Origin: a virus
Length of the DNA stretch: 41,782 bases
Virus record (IMG/VR): IMGVR_UViG_3300002460_000070
Coordinates: 1 to 41,782 of that record
Reading direction: 5' to 3' (one strand)
Both the position numbers and the translations under genes were made by a program. The notes beneath the pieces were generated by a model. It was not told the origin of the DNA, made no database searches, and saw nothing but the letters and a program-made list of their open reading frames with translations. This document shows, in pieces, positions 26,810 through 35,038 of the stretch (its first letter is position 1; every line of letters begins with the position of its first letter).

Positions 26810-27231
26810 TGGATGCCTTTGAAGTTGCTCTTAATTTTGTATTAAAGTGGGAAGGTGGGTATGTGAATGACCCAAGAGATAGTGGAGGAGAGACAAAGTT
26901 TGGGATTAGTAAGAAGGCATATCCTAACCTTGACATTAAAAATTTGACACAGCAGCAGGCAGGTGAGATTTATAGGAGTGATTATTGGGAGAAAGCTGGG
27001 TGTGAGGGGATGTCAACACCCCTCAATTTGGTTGTGTTTGATACGGCGGTTAATTGTGGTGTAAAAAAGGCGGGGGAGATGCTTAAGTTTTGTGGTGGAG
27101 AGTGGGTTGATTATTTATTTTTGAGGGTTGCACACTATGTCAGTTTAAATAAGAGTGTGTATTTAAGAGGGTGGTTAAATAGGGTTATTGATTTGTATAA
27201 GTTGTGTAGGTTAACAAGTAGGGTGATGTAA
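26809..27231 (+). CDS. Endolysin: glycosyl hydrolase family 108 muramidase
   Basis: Cuts the glycan chains of peptidoglycan at lysis. The first 35 residues have the family signature: LKWEGGYVNDPRDSGG then ETKFGIS, with Glu15 as the expected catalytic residue. DTAVNCGVKKA near 80 matches the second conserved helix. At 140 residues it is slightly short, with no binding domain. No signal peptide, so it needs a holin. ATG at 26809 is preceded by AGGAGG. Overlaps the preceding stop by one base. Confidence 0.9.
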   Translation: MDAFEVALNFVLKWEGGYVNDPRDSGGETKFGISKKAYPNLDIKNLTQQQAGEIYRSDYWEKAGCEGMSTPLNLVVFDTAVNCGVKKAGEMLKFCGGEWVDYLFLRVAHYVSLNKSVYLRGWLNRVIDLYKLCRLTSRVM

Positions 27232-27234
27232 GTT

Positions 27235-27260
27235 ACTATTAAGTCTAATTGATAGACTAT
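27235..27260. promoter_or_regulatory. Dispersed palindrome, copy 4
   Basis: ACTATTAAGTCTA, 3-5-nt centre, TAGACTAT. Its last bases include the ATG of the next gene, which has no separate SD site. Confidence 0.75.
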
Positions 27261-27663
27261 GTATAAACTACTACTAATCATCTTGGTATTATTCAGCATA
27301 CCAAACCACAGCATTTCTCTAACCTACAATAGAGATAAGGAAGATGCTGTCAGGGGAGTGTTGGGTAGATATTTTCCAGATAAGGTAACATTCCTGAATC
27401 AGCAAACAATTATTCAATTAAAACTGCATGATGTGGGTGAGTTTTGTGTGAATGAAATGGTTTTCTTTTCTATTTACGGTGACCGTATTAGCGGTGTTGT
27501 TATGCTATTTAATAATAGTGGAAAGATGGTGAGTGAGTATTGTAGTAGGGTGGTGGGTGTTTGGTGGGGGTATGTATTTATACCAAGGAGGTATACAATA
27601 AATGACATAGTTTTGGAGTATAGAAGTAGGTTGGTCATAGTTACAAGTGAGTTTGATATATAA
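27259..27663 (+). CDS. Secreted or membrane-anchored protein (134 aa)
   Basis: Residues 1-19 form a signal peptide (MYKLLLIILVLFSIPNHSIS). The mature part is beta-rich and unrecognised, with two Cys. Lying in the lysis cluster, it could act in the periplasm or cell wall. Translation must rely on the palindrome copy 4 region because no SD site is visible. Confidence 0.6.
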   Translation: MYKLLLIILVLFSIPNHSISLTYNRDKEDAVRGVLGRYFPDKVTFLNQQTIIQLKLHDVGEFCVNEMVFFSIYGDRISGVVMLFNNSGKMVSEYCSRVVGVWWGYVFIPRRYTINDIVLEYRSRLVIVTSEFDI

Positions 27664-27677
27664 AGGAGGTGGATATA

Positions 27678-27809
27678 GTGCCCAAAGCAGCTGAAAAAGC
27701 ACTGAGAAAAACAGCTAAAAAGAGAGGTTATGGAGAAAAGAAAACCAAGAGGTATGTTTATGGTGGGTTGAGAAAAGCTGGGTGGAAGCCACAGAAGGAG
27801 GGGAGGTGA
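27678..27809 (+). CDS. Small basic phage protein (43 aa)
   Basis: Starts MPKAAEKALRKTAKKRGYGE and continues with KRYVYGGLRKAGWKP. This compact basic pattern (KRYVYGxLRKxGWKP) is often seen as a small unassigned phage protein. GTG start at 27678 behind a strong AAAGGAGG site. Nucleic-acid binding is plausible from charge only. Confidence 0.75.
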   Translation: MPKAAEKALRKTAKKRGYGEKKTKRYVYGGLRKAGWKPQKEGR

Positions 27810-27813
27810 TAAT

Positions 27814-27984
27814 ATGAAGCCGGGATGGAAAACGACCGAATTTTGGTTGACTGTATTTACAACTGCGGGGGGTTTGCTATCTACCTATAGTGGGTTAATT
27901 CCCACGCCTTGGGGGATGGTTATATCGGCAGTGGTTGCGTGTGGTTATACCATTAGTAGGGGGTTGGCGAAGAGTGGTAGATAG
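27814..27984 (+). CDS. Holin (56 aa)
   Basis: Starts MKPGWKTTEFWLTVFTTAGG, the usual beginning of a class of small phage holins. Two apolar segments (about 10-28 and 34-52) separated by GLIPTPW, then a basic tail. It would make membrane pores that release the muramidase. GGGGAGGTG lies just upstream and overlaps the preceding stop. It is the last gene of the late operon, right before the terminator. Confidence 0.8.
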   Translation: MKPGWKTTEFWLTVFTTAGGLLSTYSGLIPTPWGMVISAVVACGYTISRGLAKSGR

Positions 27985-27988
27985 GGGA

Positions 27989-28019
27989 GGGGGAGCTATT
28001 TATTTAGCTCCCCCTTTTT
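27989..28019 (+). terminator. Rho-independent terminator of the late operon
   Basis: GGGGGAGCTA (27989-27998), 6-nt loop, TAGCTCCCCC (28005-28014), then five T. The stem is perfect at 10 bp. It separates the two convergent operons; the opposite strand has no T run after the stem, so it works mainly rightward. Confidence 0.93.
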
Positions 28020-28848
28020 AATCAACTCTAAACCCTTTGAATATTGGACTGCGAGGTTTATCTTTAACTCCGTGTGGGAAGTATTTGAATGTGATGGTTG
28101 CTCCTATATATTTAGATGCATTAACCCACACCTCATTTCTTTGTTCATCAGTAAATCCGCTTCCTACTTTGAATACGCCCCACCTTTGTGAGTTCACAAC
28201 CAACGCCCCGAGAGTATTCATTGGCTGCATGTTGGCAAGAACGCTACTTCGTTTGGAGTAACCACGCTCATCAAGAGTGACCTCATTTAGGTTGTGCATC
28301 TTTTCTACTAAATCAATAATCATTGCCTCCTCATCCACAAACCTTTTTAACTTCAGCAAAATACCCTCATTGACTGTGCTTCTTCCATACTTATATCTAC
28401 CATCGGGGTCTCGCAGCATTACACCCTCATACCCCATCATCACTGCTTTTTCCTCATACTCAATTAACTCTGCTATGCTGCTGATAATTATGTGCTCCAG
28501 CTTTACCAACCTATCGCCTTTTACATCTATCAATAATAACCTCTCCTTAAATGGTTTTGCTACATCCACAAAATCAAAGATGAAGTATTTAAAATCTGGG
28601 TTACCTTGTATTGACATAACGGCAGATGTGGTGGTAGAAAAGCAGTCACCAACTACCAACTCTCCATCATAAGGTGGTAATCCCATGAGCTGTGATGTGA
28701 TATATTTATTTGGGATTTGTTTTAAACTCCTTGTTAGAGGCTGACCATCAACTATAACACATCTAATCCCATCTATTTTGGGGGAAGCTAATAGTGGGAA
28801 TTGCAGTTTATCTATAATAGCATCGGCAGCTAATAGTGGTCTAAACAT
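28018..28848 (-). CDS. ATP-dependent DNA ligase (minimal)
   Basis: Seals nicks during phage replication and repair. Motif I is SPKIDGIR with Lys24 as the adenylated residue; DGELVVG near 60, YFIFDFVDV near 87, GYEGVMLR near 140 and LLKLKRF near 165 give motifs III, IIIa, IV and V. A C-terminal OB domain ends with DKPRSPIFKGFR. The 276-residue size is the short two-domain viral form. Last gene of the leftward operon. Confidence 0.93.
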   Translation of the reverse strand: MFRPLLAADAIIDKLQFPLLASPKIDGIRCVIVDGQPLTRSLKQIPNKYITSQLMGLPPYDGELVVGDCFSTTTSAVMSIQGNPDFKYFIFDFVDVAKPFKERLLLIDVKGDRLVKLEHIIISSIAELIEYEEKAVMMGYEGVMLRDPDGRYKYGRSTVNEGILLKLKRFVDEEAMIIDLVEKMHNLNEVTLDERGYSKRSSVLANMQPMNTLGALVVNSQRWGVFKVGSGFTDEQRNEVWVNASKYIGATITFKYFPHGVKDKPRSPIFKGFRVD

Positions 28849-28856
28849 ATAACCTC

Positions 28857-29993
28857 CTACTCATCTATCACCCTATAATACACCTTCCCTTTATCAACCA
28901 TCTCCTCCATCACCCCACTATCTTTTAATGTATCCACCACCTCCTTAAATTCAGTTTTGTTTAAGTAGCAGCTATTTTTCTTCAATAAATCACTATGCCT
29001 AACCCACCCTCCTATCTTCTTCAACTGCAACTGCACTCTATCAATGTGCTTTGCACTCTTACTAAATGTAACACCAGCAAATACACTGGGCATCTCCTTC
29101 TCCGCATCTTCAATATGCCCTATTGCATCCTCAATGTGAGGTGCGTCAACTGTTAAACTCATCCCCTCACTAAGCGAAAGTATCATAGCAAGTTTTAAGA
29201 TGTGGTCTCCCTTCCTTCCAAAGAAGCCCATCATTCTAACATCCTCTGGCTCTTTCATTTCTGTGTAATACACATCAAATAATTCACGAGCTTCGGGTGT
29301 TACCTTAAACTGTCCTCTAATTTGAGTTAAGTCAACCAACTGCTTTACTAACTCCTCCTTTAACTTAACCTCATGCTCTGCTGGTTCTGGCCACGCCTCT
29401 CTAAATCGTGGTTGCTTGCCAACTACAAATATCACCCTGCTTGGGAAGCCGTCTTCAAAGGCATCGCCTGGGAAGTTACTGCTCATAAAGTTGGGGGTAG
29501 CTGCACCTATTATATTGATGCAGGGGTTGTGAATTACATCAACACCAGCTGTTTTGGTTCTACTTCCACCTTCTCTATTTGGACAGTCGTATAGTTCAGT
29601 CATGGTGGATATTAAACCAGAGGCGTATGCTTCTGCATTGATTATTGTTTTTAGCTCACTGGCACAAATATACACAAAGCTCTCTTCTTTGTTTTTTCCA
29701 CTACTTGCAAGGTGCTTATAAAAATATGCCTGTGTTAGTTTCTCCTTTATTACATCAATACCAGTATATTCAACCAATGCGGCCGATAATCTAATAGCTG
29801 TGCTCTTTGTGCACAACGCACTAATACCAATCAATATAATATAGTGGTTCGGGAATAAACTATAATACCCTCTGTGCATCCACACCCTTCTTCCCAGCAC
29901 AGCAGCAAGGGCACTAACCGCACACCAGAAATGAAATTGGTCGGGTGCTTGTTGGTTGGCGGTATATTGCATATATTTCTCTATCCACCCCAT
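28857..29993 (-). CDS. DUF3987-like ATPase, primase/helicase-type candidate
   Basis: The 378-residue sequence shows the DUF3987 plan: FHFWCAVSALAAVLGRRVWM near 20-40, then a P-loop-like GISALCTKST (56-65), ELKTIIN near 107 and INIIGAATPNFM near 150, plus a C-terminal winged-helix-like part (about 290-378). In the P-loop the usual Gly before Lys is Thr. Members lie with phage replication genes and are thought to be helicase/primase-like. ATG at 29993 (TTG at 30002 possible); overlaps the polymerase end by 13 bp. Confidence 0.7.
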   Translation of the reverse strand: MGWIEKYMQYTANQQAPDQFHFWCAVSALAAVLGRRVWMHRGYYSLFPNHYIILIGISALCTKSTAIRLSAALVEYTGIDVIKEKLTQAYFYKHLASSGKNKEESFVYICASELKTIINAEAYASGLISTMTELYDCPNREGGSRTKTAGVDVIHNPCINIIGAATPNFMSSNFPGDAFEDGFPSRVIFVVGKQPRFREAWPEPAEHEVKLKEELVKQLVDLTQIRGQFKVTPEARELFDVYYTEMKEPEDVRMMGFFGRKGDHILKLAMILSLSEGMSLTVDAPHIEDAIGHIEDAEKEMPSVFAGVTFSKSAKHIDRVQLQLKKIGGWVRHSDLLKKNSCYLNKTEFKEVVDTLKDSGVMEEMVDKGKVYYRVIDE

Positions 29994-32239
29994 TTTGCAC
30001 AATCCCTTTCATGCCAACTTTTACCAACTCTAATTTCAAGGGGGATTGTCATCCAATCACCACCCACCAATATGGGTTTTTCAACCTCACTTTTGAATAA
30101 CCTCGCCACCCTATCAACATCACCTTCCCTCACCTGCCACACCAACTCATCATGACATTGTATCAATAACCAATCGCTATCTTGTAGTTGTGGCTGCATA
30201 CGCACTGCCGCCATATTTATATGGTCAGCCGCACATCCCTGTGGTATTGAAGCCCAGGCTTCCCTAAACATATCATCTCCCCACCACCCAAAGAATGTCC
30301 TTCTCCTACCAAATGGGGAAATTAAGGTTCTATTTCTCCCCAGTTGTTGCTTAACCCCTTCTTGGTATGCTGACCTCACATTGGGGAATAGTATGAAGTA
30401 TTGGTCAATTAACCACTGTGCTTCTGTGAGTGGTAAATCATACATAGCGCTTATCTTTTTTGCAGCTATACCATACGGTGCACCATGCGCCATAGCTTTA
30501 GCTCTCTGCCGTTCAAGTTTTTCAACCATACTAACATCTTTCTTAAACACCCACGCTGCCACCTCTTTGTGTATATCACCTCCCTTCTTAAATAGTGCTT
30601 TATAATTATCATCCTGCGCTAACCATGCTACAAAGCGAGCCTCTACCTGACTCTCATCTCCTATAACAAAAACACAACCATCATCTGCTATAAACATATC
30701 CCTCATCTCTTTTGGGATGTTTTGGAGATTACCACCAGTTCCTCTAATGTTGGTCCTGCTTGATAACCGCCCTGTAACCGTTCCACTCAACACCCACTCT
30801 GTTCTAAACCTACCATCACCATCAACTACACTGGGTGATAGATACTTGCTGATTGTATTCTCACACTTCCTAACTGCCATTATTAACTCCAAACAAGGGT
30901 GGGTATATTTGCTGTATAAGTTCTGCAGAGCGTCCTCATCAGCTGTTATTTTACCCTTCTTTCGTTGGATTGGTAGCTTTAATTCATCATATAATAGCTT
31001 AGCCATTTGTTTTGATGACCTAACATTAACCTCATACCCCACTATTTTATTTAATTCGTCTTGCAGTGGCTTCTTTGCTTCCTCCAACTCTCTCTTATAG
31101 TGTGCTTGTCTATCTAAATCAAATCTCACCCCCCTTTGTGTAGCCTTCCACATCACTTCTGCAAAAGGTTGTTGGTATTCATCATGGAATTTTAATAGAT
31201 TGAAGTGTTGTAATTCCTGCTTTAGGTTAATTGCACTTTCAAAAGTAGCAACTACATCTTTTACATTATACTCCTCATGCTCTCTATCACCCTTCCACGC
31301 TGGCATGGTGCTAAATAAGCTACCAATAATTGCTAAACTTTTGGGTAGCTCACAATAACAAAGATGCATTGCTAACATGGTATCGCAGTAGATTGGTTTT
31401 ATTTCTCCACACCAATTTAATAGTTGGGTTTTCTCGTAATTTTGATTTTGCACTATCTTACCAATGTTTGGATGTGTTAGCAATTCCCCCACCCGCAACC
31501 AAATTTCAGCCTCCTGCTCTTCACTCCACACAGGGCGATTTTTAAAAATAGGTATGGTGATGGCAAAATCAACCGCATCACCAAGCCCTATCTCTGTTAT
31601 TATATTGGTGGAGGGTATTGCTTCAATGTCAACACTTAACAATTTTGCACTCTTAAACCGTTCAAGGGTGGTAATTACCTGCTCAAAGGAGGGGTTTAAT
31701 ATATAGGTTCTGTCTATTAAGCTGGTGAGAAGGGGGGTGACGGCCTCTTTCTGTGCTCTTGCTAAATCAGCACTTATCAAAGCACACAACTCAATCTCTC
31801 CCCTTAATGCTGCGGAGGGGTGGATGGTGGGTATTACTTTTAAATTTGGTATTAAGGTGGATGTTAGTATTGAACCCCTCCACCTTTTTATACCACTTAA
31901 ACCTGTCAACGCCATTAGGGGTGTATTGCCAAGCGGTATCACCACATTGGGCCTCACCACCATCAACTCATCTCTTAATTGGGGATAGCACTGGGTTACT
32001 ATATCGGTGATACCGATTTCAGGGAGGCGCTCCATCTTATTATTTGGTGGGCGGTATTTTACCACATTTGTAATGTAGCATTGCGAACGGGCAATTCCCA
32101 CACCGCTGAGTAAGCGGTTAAGTAACTGCCCCGCCTTGCCCACAAATGGAACTCCCTCTATCTCCTCTTCAGCACCCGGTGCTTCCCCAACTATGCAGAT
32201 TTTTGCTGGCTTTGGACCAACACCATTAACTCTCCTCAC
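29981..32239 (-). CDS. Uracil-DNA glycosylase/family A DNA polymerase fusion
   Basis: Replicative polymerase. Residues 1-165 are a family 4/5-like uracil glycosylase: GEAPG (18-22), TNVVKYRPP (57-65) and IHPSA near 139. Residues about 185-350 are a DnaQ-type 3'-5' exonuclease: VDIE (Exo I), QNQNYEKT (Exo II, Glu where Asp is usual) and YNVKDVVAT (Exo III). Residues about 360-752 are PolA: TGRLSS, motif A GDESQVEARF, motif B RQRAKAMAHGAPYG, motif C QCHDE. No 5' nuclease domain. The N-terminal Cys pair of the Fe-S glycosylases is absent. GTG start overlaps the upstream stop (GTGA). Confidence 0.93.
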   Translation of the reverse strand: MRRVNGVGPKPAKICIVGEAPGAEEEIEGVPFVGKAGQLLNRLLSGVGIARSQCYITNVVKYRPPNNKMERLPEIGITDIVTQCYPQLRDELMVVRPNVVIPLGNTPLMALTGLSGIKRWRGSILTSTLIPNLKVIPTIHPSAALRGEIELCALISADLARAQKEAVTPLLTSLIDRTYILNPSFEQVITTLERFKSAKLLSVDIEAIPSTNIITEIGLGDAVDFAITIPIFKNRPVWSEEQEAEIWLRVGELLTHPNIGKIVQNQNYEKTQLLNWCGEIKPIYCDTMLAMHLCYCELPKSLAIIGSLFSTMPAWKGDREHEEYNVKDVVATFESAINLKQELQHFNLLKFHDEYQQPFAEVMWKATQRGVRFDLDRQAHYKRELEEAKKPLQDELNKIVGYEVNVRSSKQMAKLLYDELKLPIQRKKGKITADEDALQNLYSKYTHPCLELIMAVRKCENTISKYLSPSVVDGDGRFRTEWVLSGTVTGRLSSRTNIRGTGGNLQNIPKEMRDMFIADDGCVFVIGDESQVEARFVAWLAQDDNYKALFKKGGDIHKEVAAWVFKKDVSMVEKLERQRAKAMAHGAPYGIAAKKISAMYDLPLTEAQWLIDQYFILFPNVRSAYQEGVKQQLGRNRTLISPFGRRRTFFGWWGDDMFREAWASIPQGCAADHINMAAVRMQPQLQDSDWLLIQCHDELVWQVREGDVDRVARLFKSEVEKPILVGGDWMTIPLEIRVGKSWHERDCAKWGG

Positions 32240-32403
32240 TCTCTCTCACCGACTTTGTCTTGCGGGAGCTTACCTTTTCGTTTTAGAAACTCCCTGATTA
32301 GGGTGCGGATGATATGAGCAAGGTCACCGTGGTGAGTGCATAGTGCTTTTAGTTGTTGGTAATCATGCTCTGGTATTGAGAGGTTTAGAATTCTCTTTGA
32401 CAT
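32236..32403 (-). CDS. Ribbon-helix-helix DNA-binding protein (55 aa)
   Basis: Starts MSKRILNLSIPEHDYQQLKA. The short strand (RILNLSIP) followed by two helices (DYQQLKALCTHH and LAHIIRTLIREFLKRKG) is the CopG/Arc fold, which dimerises and reads DNA with the paired strands. Excellent GAAAGGAGGTG site and 4-bp overlap with the polymerase gene. It is the best regulator candidate in the window; the 10-bp direct repeats at the early promoter are a suitable target, which is inference. Confidence 0.8.
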   Translation of the reverse strand: MSKRILNLSIPEHDYQQLKALCTHHGDLAHIIRTLIREFLKRKGKLPQDKVGERE

Positions 32404-32796
32404 TTAATTTTCACCTCCTTTCATAGGCATTACTTCAATTAAATATCCACTGTCCTTTGCTATCTTATAATCTATAAGCCACTCCCTCTTAAATCTATAT
32501 CCAGCCAACTCTAACTTGTTATCAGTTGTAGCAATGTAGTGATACGGTCGGCAGATATCCTCCTTTACTTTAATAATTTCTCCTGCGTGTGCGTTCATAG
32601 CTGCGGTGAAAGCGGCTCCGTCTGCTGTGGTGAAGTAACTTATAGAACCATCAGTTAAACCCAGTATATGATCAGCACTTCTAATTCTTGCTGTGATTAT
32701 CTTACCATTGCGTGGATACTCTTTATGTATTATGCTAACCACCCACGCTTCGCCTGTTCTTTCGTTAATTAAAATGTCATCATTTGAAATACTCAT
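32404..32796 (-). CDS. Hypothetical protein (130 aa)
   Basis: Mixed alpha/beta protein, unrecognised, no Cys motif other than one Cys. It contains the only GATC that I found in the window (32670-32673). Overlaps the methylase gene by four bases; its stop abuts the RHH start (TAAATG). Confidence 0.65.
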   Translation of the reverse strand: MSISNDDILINERTGEAWVVSIIHKEYPRNGKIITARIRSADHILGLTDGSISYFTTADGAAFTAAMNAHAGEIIKVKEDICRPYHYIATTDNKLELAGYRFKREWLIDYKIAKDSGYLIEVMPMKGGEN

Positions 32797-34043
32797 ACCA
32801 CACCTCCGCTTTCTTTTATTTTTGTTACTGCTAACTCATACCACACTCTCTCTTTATCACCTCCAATCCCCCTTCTTCCACTTTTTATTGCCGCCAATAT
32901 AGCATTACCACTCCCCATCGTCGGGTCAACCACCAACTCACCTTCATGTGTGCTCAGCTCTATCAACTCCTGATAGAGAGAGATGGGCTTTTCGGTGGGG
33001 TGATTTTTTTGTGATGTGTTCACCACAGCGTTGAAGGTAGCAAAGTGGGGTTTTGTGAGCGGGTTGGGCTTAGCCCCTTTCCAACACCAATAAATCGGCT
33101 CATAGTTGATTGCAAAGCGGGAGTAAGGTTCTTTGTTACTGTGTGTTGTTTTAACCCACAATAAAGGTTGTTTTTGGTGGTTCAAATATTTTTGTATCAT
33201 TTTTGAGATGCCCCACTCACTTTCTCGTTCAACATTTAATCCAAAAAACAGGTAGCAATGTGCACCTTCTCTCAACACCCGTGAGGTTTCTTCCAGCAAG
33301 ACCTCCATTAACTTCATAGCAGAGGCGGTTGTGTCGTCAAACATCTGATGCCAGTTTTCTCTGTAGTCGCCATCCGCACTCCTCATCTCTTTATCAATCC
33401 CCAACCCATAGGGTGGGTCAAGTAGCATTAAATCAACACTACCATCATCAAGCCTTTTTAATAGTTGTTCGGCAGGTAGGTGAAATAAAAATTCAACATC
33501 CTGTTCTTCCTGGTCAACCAACAACGCCCTTCTTTTTGCGTCTTTTAATCTCTTTAGTTTGGAAATTGCAGAGTTTCTATCTTCCACCGTCTTTAACTCT
33601 GGAAATTCCTCCATTCCATTCGCCAAGTTTATATCGTGAAATATGGATGTCTTATCTCTATTGGTGTATTCAGCAGTATCGTTTACATGCCACTGCTCGC
33701 CATGCATTTGCTTCTTCAGCTCGGTTATTTGCTTTGTCAATAGTGAAGTTTCCTGCCAAGTTAAATCCTTTCGTCTAATATTCTCCTCCAACTCCACCTC
33801 TTTAGCATGAAGTGGGTCAAGTGTTGTAAATTCGGTGTATGGAATTTCCATCCAGCCAAGTAATGCACAGGCAGTCAATCTCCTTCCACCTGTTCTTAAC
33901 TTAAACTTATCTCCATCTCTTTCCAGCACGATTGGCTGTATCAACCCCAACCGCTTGATAGAAGCGGCGAGCTCATCAACACCACTATAATCGCTTCTTG
34001 CTCTATCTCCCCAGTCAATGTCACTTATCTTTGCTTTTATCAT
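32793..34043 (-). CDS. ParB-domain/DNA methyltransferase fusion
   Basis: Residues 1-95 are a ParB-N domain: GLIQPIVLERDG, then TGGRRLTACALLGW (51-64) and EENIRRKDLTWQE (86-98). Residues 96-170 contain a helix-turn-helix-like part (NDTAEYTNRDKTSIFHDI). Residues 180-416 are an N6/N4 methyltransferase of the beta order: DPPY (209-212) first, HPTEKP near 341 and DPTMGSG (373-379) last. It would methylate adenine or cytosine amino groups; the target is unknown. It may protect phage DNA or mark replication sites. Confidence 0.88.
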   Translation of the reverse strand: MIKAKISDIDWGDRARSDYSGVDELAASIKRLGLIQPIVLERDGDKFKLRTGGRRLTACALLGWMEIPYTEFTTLDPLHAKEVELEENIRRKDLTWQETSLLTKQITELKKQMHGEQWHVNDTAEYTNRDKTSIFHDINLANGMEEFPELKTVEDRNSAISKLKRLKDAKRRALLVDQEEQDVEFLFHLPAEQLLKRLDDGSVDLMLLDPPYGLGIDKEMRSADGDYRENWHQMFDDTTASAMKLMEVLLEETSRVLREGAHCYLFFGLNVERESEWGISKMIQKYLNHQKQPLLWVKTTHSNKEPYSRFAINYEPIYWCWKGAKPNPLTKPHFATFNAVVNTSQKNHPTEKPISLYQELIELSTHEGELVVDPTMGSGNAILAAIKSGRRGIGGDKERVWYELAVTKIKESGGVV

Positions 34044-34260
34044 TTATCGCCTCACCTTCAACCCCATAATCAACCTTCCAGTCAAAGCTGGGAAAGTCCC
34101 TCCATCTTTTAATGAGTGAATAATCATTAAGCCTTTCATCTACCTCAAGTATCCATGCCTCTGCTTTATCTCCCTCAAGTGATTGTGAAAAGCGTTTACC
34201 ATCTGTATCTACACCAATGATGGTTATGCTAATAATCTTTTCTGGTGTTATTTTGTCCAT
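34021..34260 (-). CDS. Hypothetical protein (79 aa)
   Basis: Small acidic protein with an N-terminal beta pattern (ISITIIGVDTDG). Unrecognised. Overlaps the methylase start by 23 bp and joins the transglycosylase stop as TAATG. Confidence 0.65.
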   Translation of the reverse strand: MDKITPEKIISITIIGVDTDGKRFSQSLEGDKAEAWILEVDERLNDYSLIKRWRDFPSFDWKVDYGVEGEAINDKSKDK

Positions 34261-34841
34261 TATCTCATCTCCTTTCTTATCTTCTTATAGTATGTTAAAT
34301 CCAAGCACCTCCATTTCTCTTCTAATTTACACCTCTTTAAAGTTCCATCCACATAGCTCTCACCTTTATTATATGCTACTATCACCAATAGCTCATCGTT
34401 ATACTTCATGCTTAATAGCTTAACAAACGCTATAGCCACCTCAAAATTAAGTTCATCATCAACAGCAAGACGCCATGCTAATAAAACAGGTGCTCTAACC
34501 AAGGTTATATCTACCCCTCGTTCATACCAATATCTAATCACACCTAATGCAGTTGGCACTTGAACCTGCATACACCCCCAACTTGGGTCATCATTACCCA
34601 CTCTCTCTCTACAGTTACCACTCTCTACCTGCTTAATAGCCATTATGATGGGTCGGAGATGCTCAGCATCATACTTTGTGATAAACTTGTTTATATAATG
34701 AGAGCGGTATAACTCTTTCTTTACCTCCGAGCTCAGTTGCTTTGCACTTACACTAATAGGAAGAAGCACAATAGCAACAGTGAGTACCATAATAGTATAA
34801 GCGTAAGTCCAAGACCGTAAAGTTGAAGGCTTGGTTTCCAT
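34260..34841 (-). CDS. Exported lytic transglycosylase-like protein
   Basis: Residues 1-33 are a signal sequence or N-terminal anchor (TIMVLTVAIVLLPISVSA). The rest is a Slt-type fold: MAIKQVESGN with Glu73 as the expected acid, WGCMQVQ near 88-94 and VAYNKGE near 166. Such an enzyme opens peptidoglycan locally; placed in the early operon, it may not be the main endolysin. ATG at 34841 chosen over TTG at 34853. A second reading frame overlaps its first 31 codons (34748-34879). Confidence 0.82.
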   Translation of the reverse strand: METKPSTLRSWTYAYTIMVLTVAIVLLPISVSAKQLSSEVKKELYRSHYINKFITKYDAEHLRPIIMAIKQVESGNCRERVGNDDPSWGCMQVQVPTALGVIRYWYERGVDITLVRAPVLLAWRLAVDDELNFEVAIAFVKLLSMKYNDELLVIVAYNKGESYVDGTLKRCKLEEKWRCLDLTYYKKIRKEMR

Positions 34842-34879
34842 AGACCCTCCCAACTACTGTATTCTTTTAACCTATTCAT
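34748..34879 (-). CDS. Possible overlapping membrane micro-protein (43 aa)
   Basis: A different frame over the signal-peptide part of the transglycosylase gene. It starts MNRLKEYSSWEGLWKPSLQL and ends in an unbroken apolar stretch (GLTLILLWYSLLLLCFFLLV). AAGGAGG lies nine bases before its ATG. The site is better than that of the transglycosylase. Nested lysis genes of this kind are known from phages, but translation is unproven; a chance open frame over a hydrophobic signal is the alternative. Confidence 0.4.
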   Translation of the reverse strand: MNRLKEYSSWEGLWKPSLQLYGLGLTLILLWYSLLLLCFFLLV

Positions 34880-34883
34880 CTCT

Positions 34884-35024
34884 TTATTCCTCCTTATACT
34901 GTTCCTTTCTCCCCATCAAAGCAGCTAACTTATCAAGCCTTCGGTGCTCTCTCTCCAACAAGACTCCTGTAACCCAACCTAAAAGATAACCAAGCAACAA
35001 TCCTATTACTAAACCAAGTAGCAT
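34884..35024 (-). CDS. Small membrane protein (46 aa)
   Basis: Starts MLLGLVIGLLLGYLLGWVTG, one membrane span with a glycine-rich face, then a charged tail (LEREHRRLDKL). AAAGGAGG precedes the ATG. It lies just upstream of the transglycosylase and might help it, or act as a pinholin-like protein; role inferred. Confidence 0.7.
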   Translation of the reverse strand: MLLGLVIGLLLGYLLGWVTGVLLEREHRRLDKLAALMGRKEQYKEE

Positions 35025-35038
35025 TATAGTCCTCCTTT

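Noticed and set aside
1370-27984. Phage-type promoters for a private RNA polymerase
   Set aside because: The repeated palindromes were considered as such promoters, but no phage RNA polymerase gene is present and the main promoters are sigma70-like.
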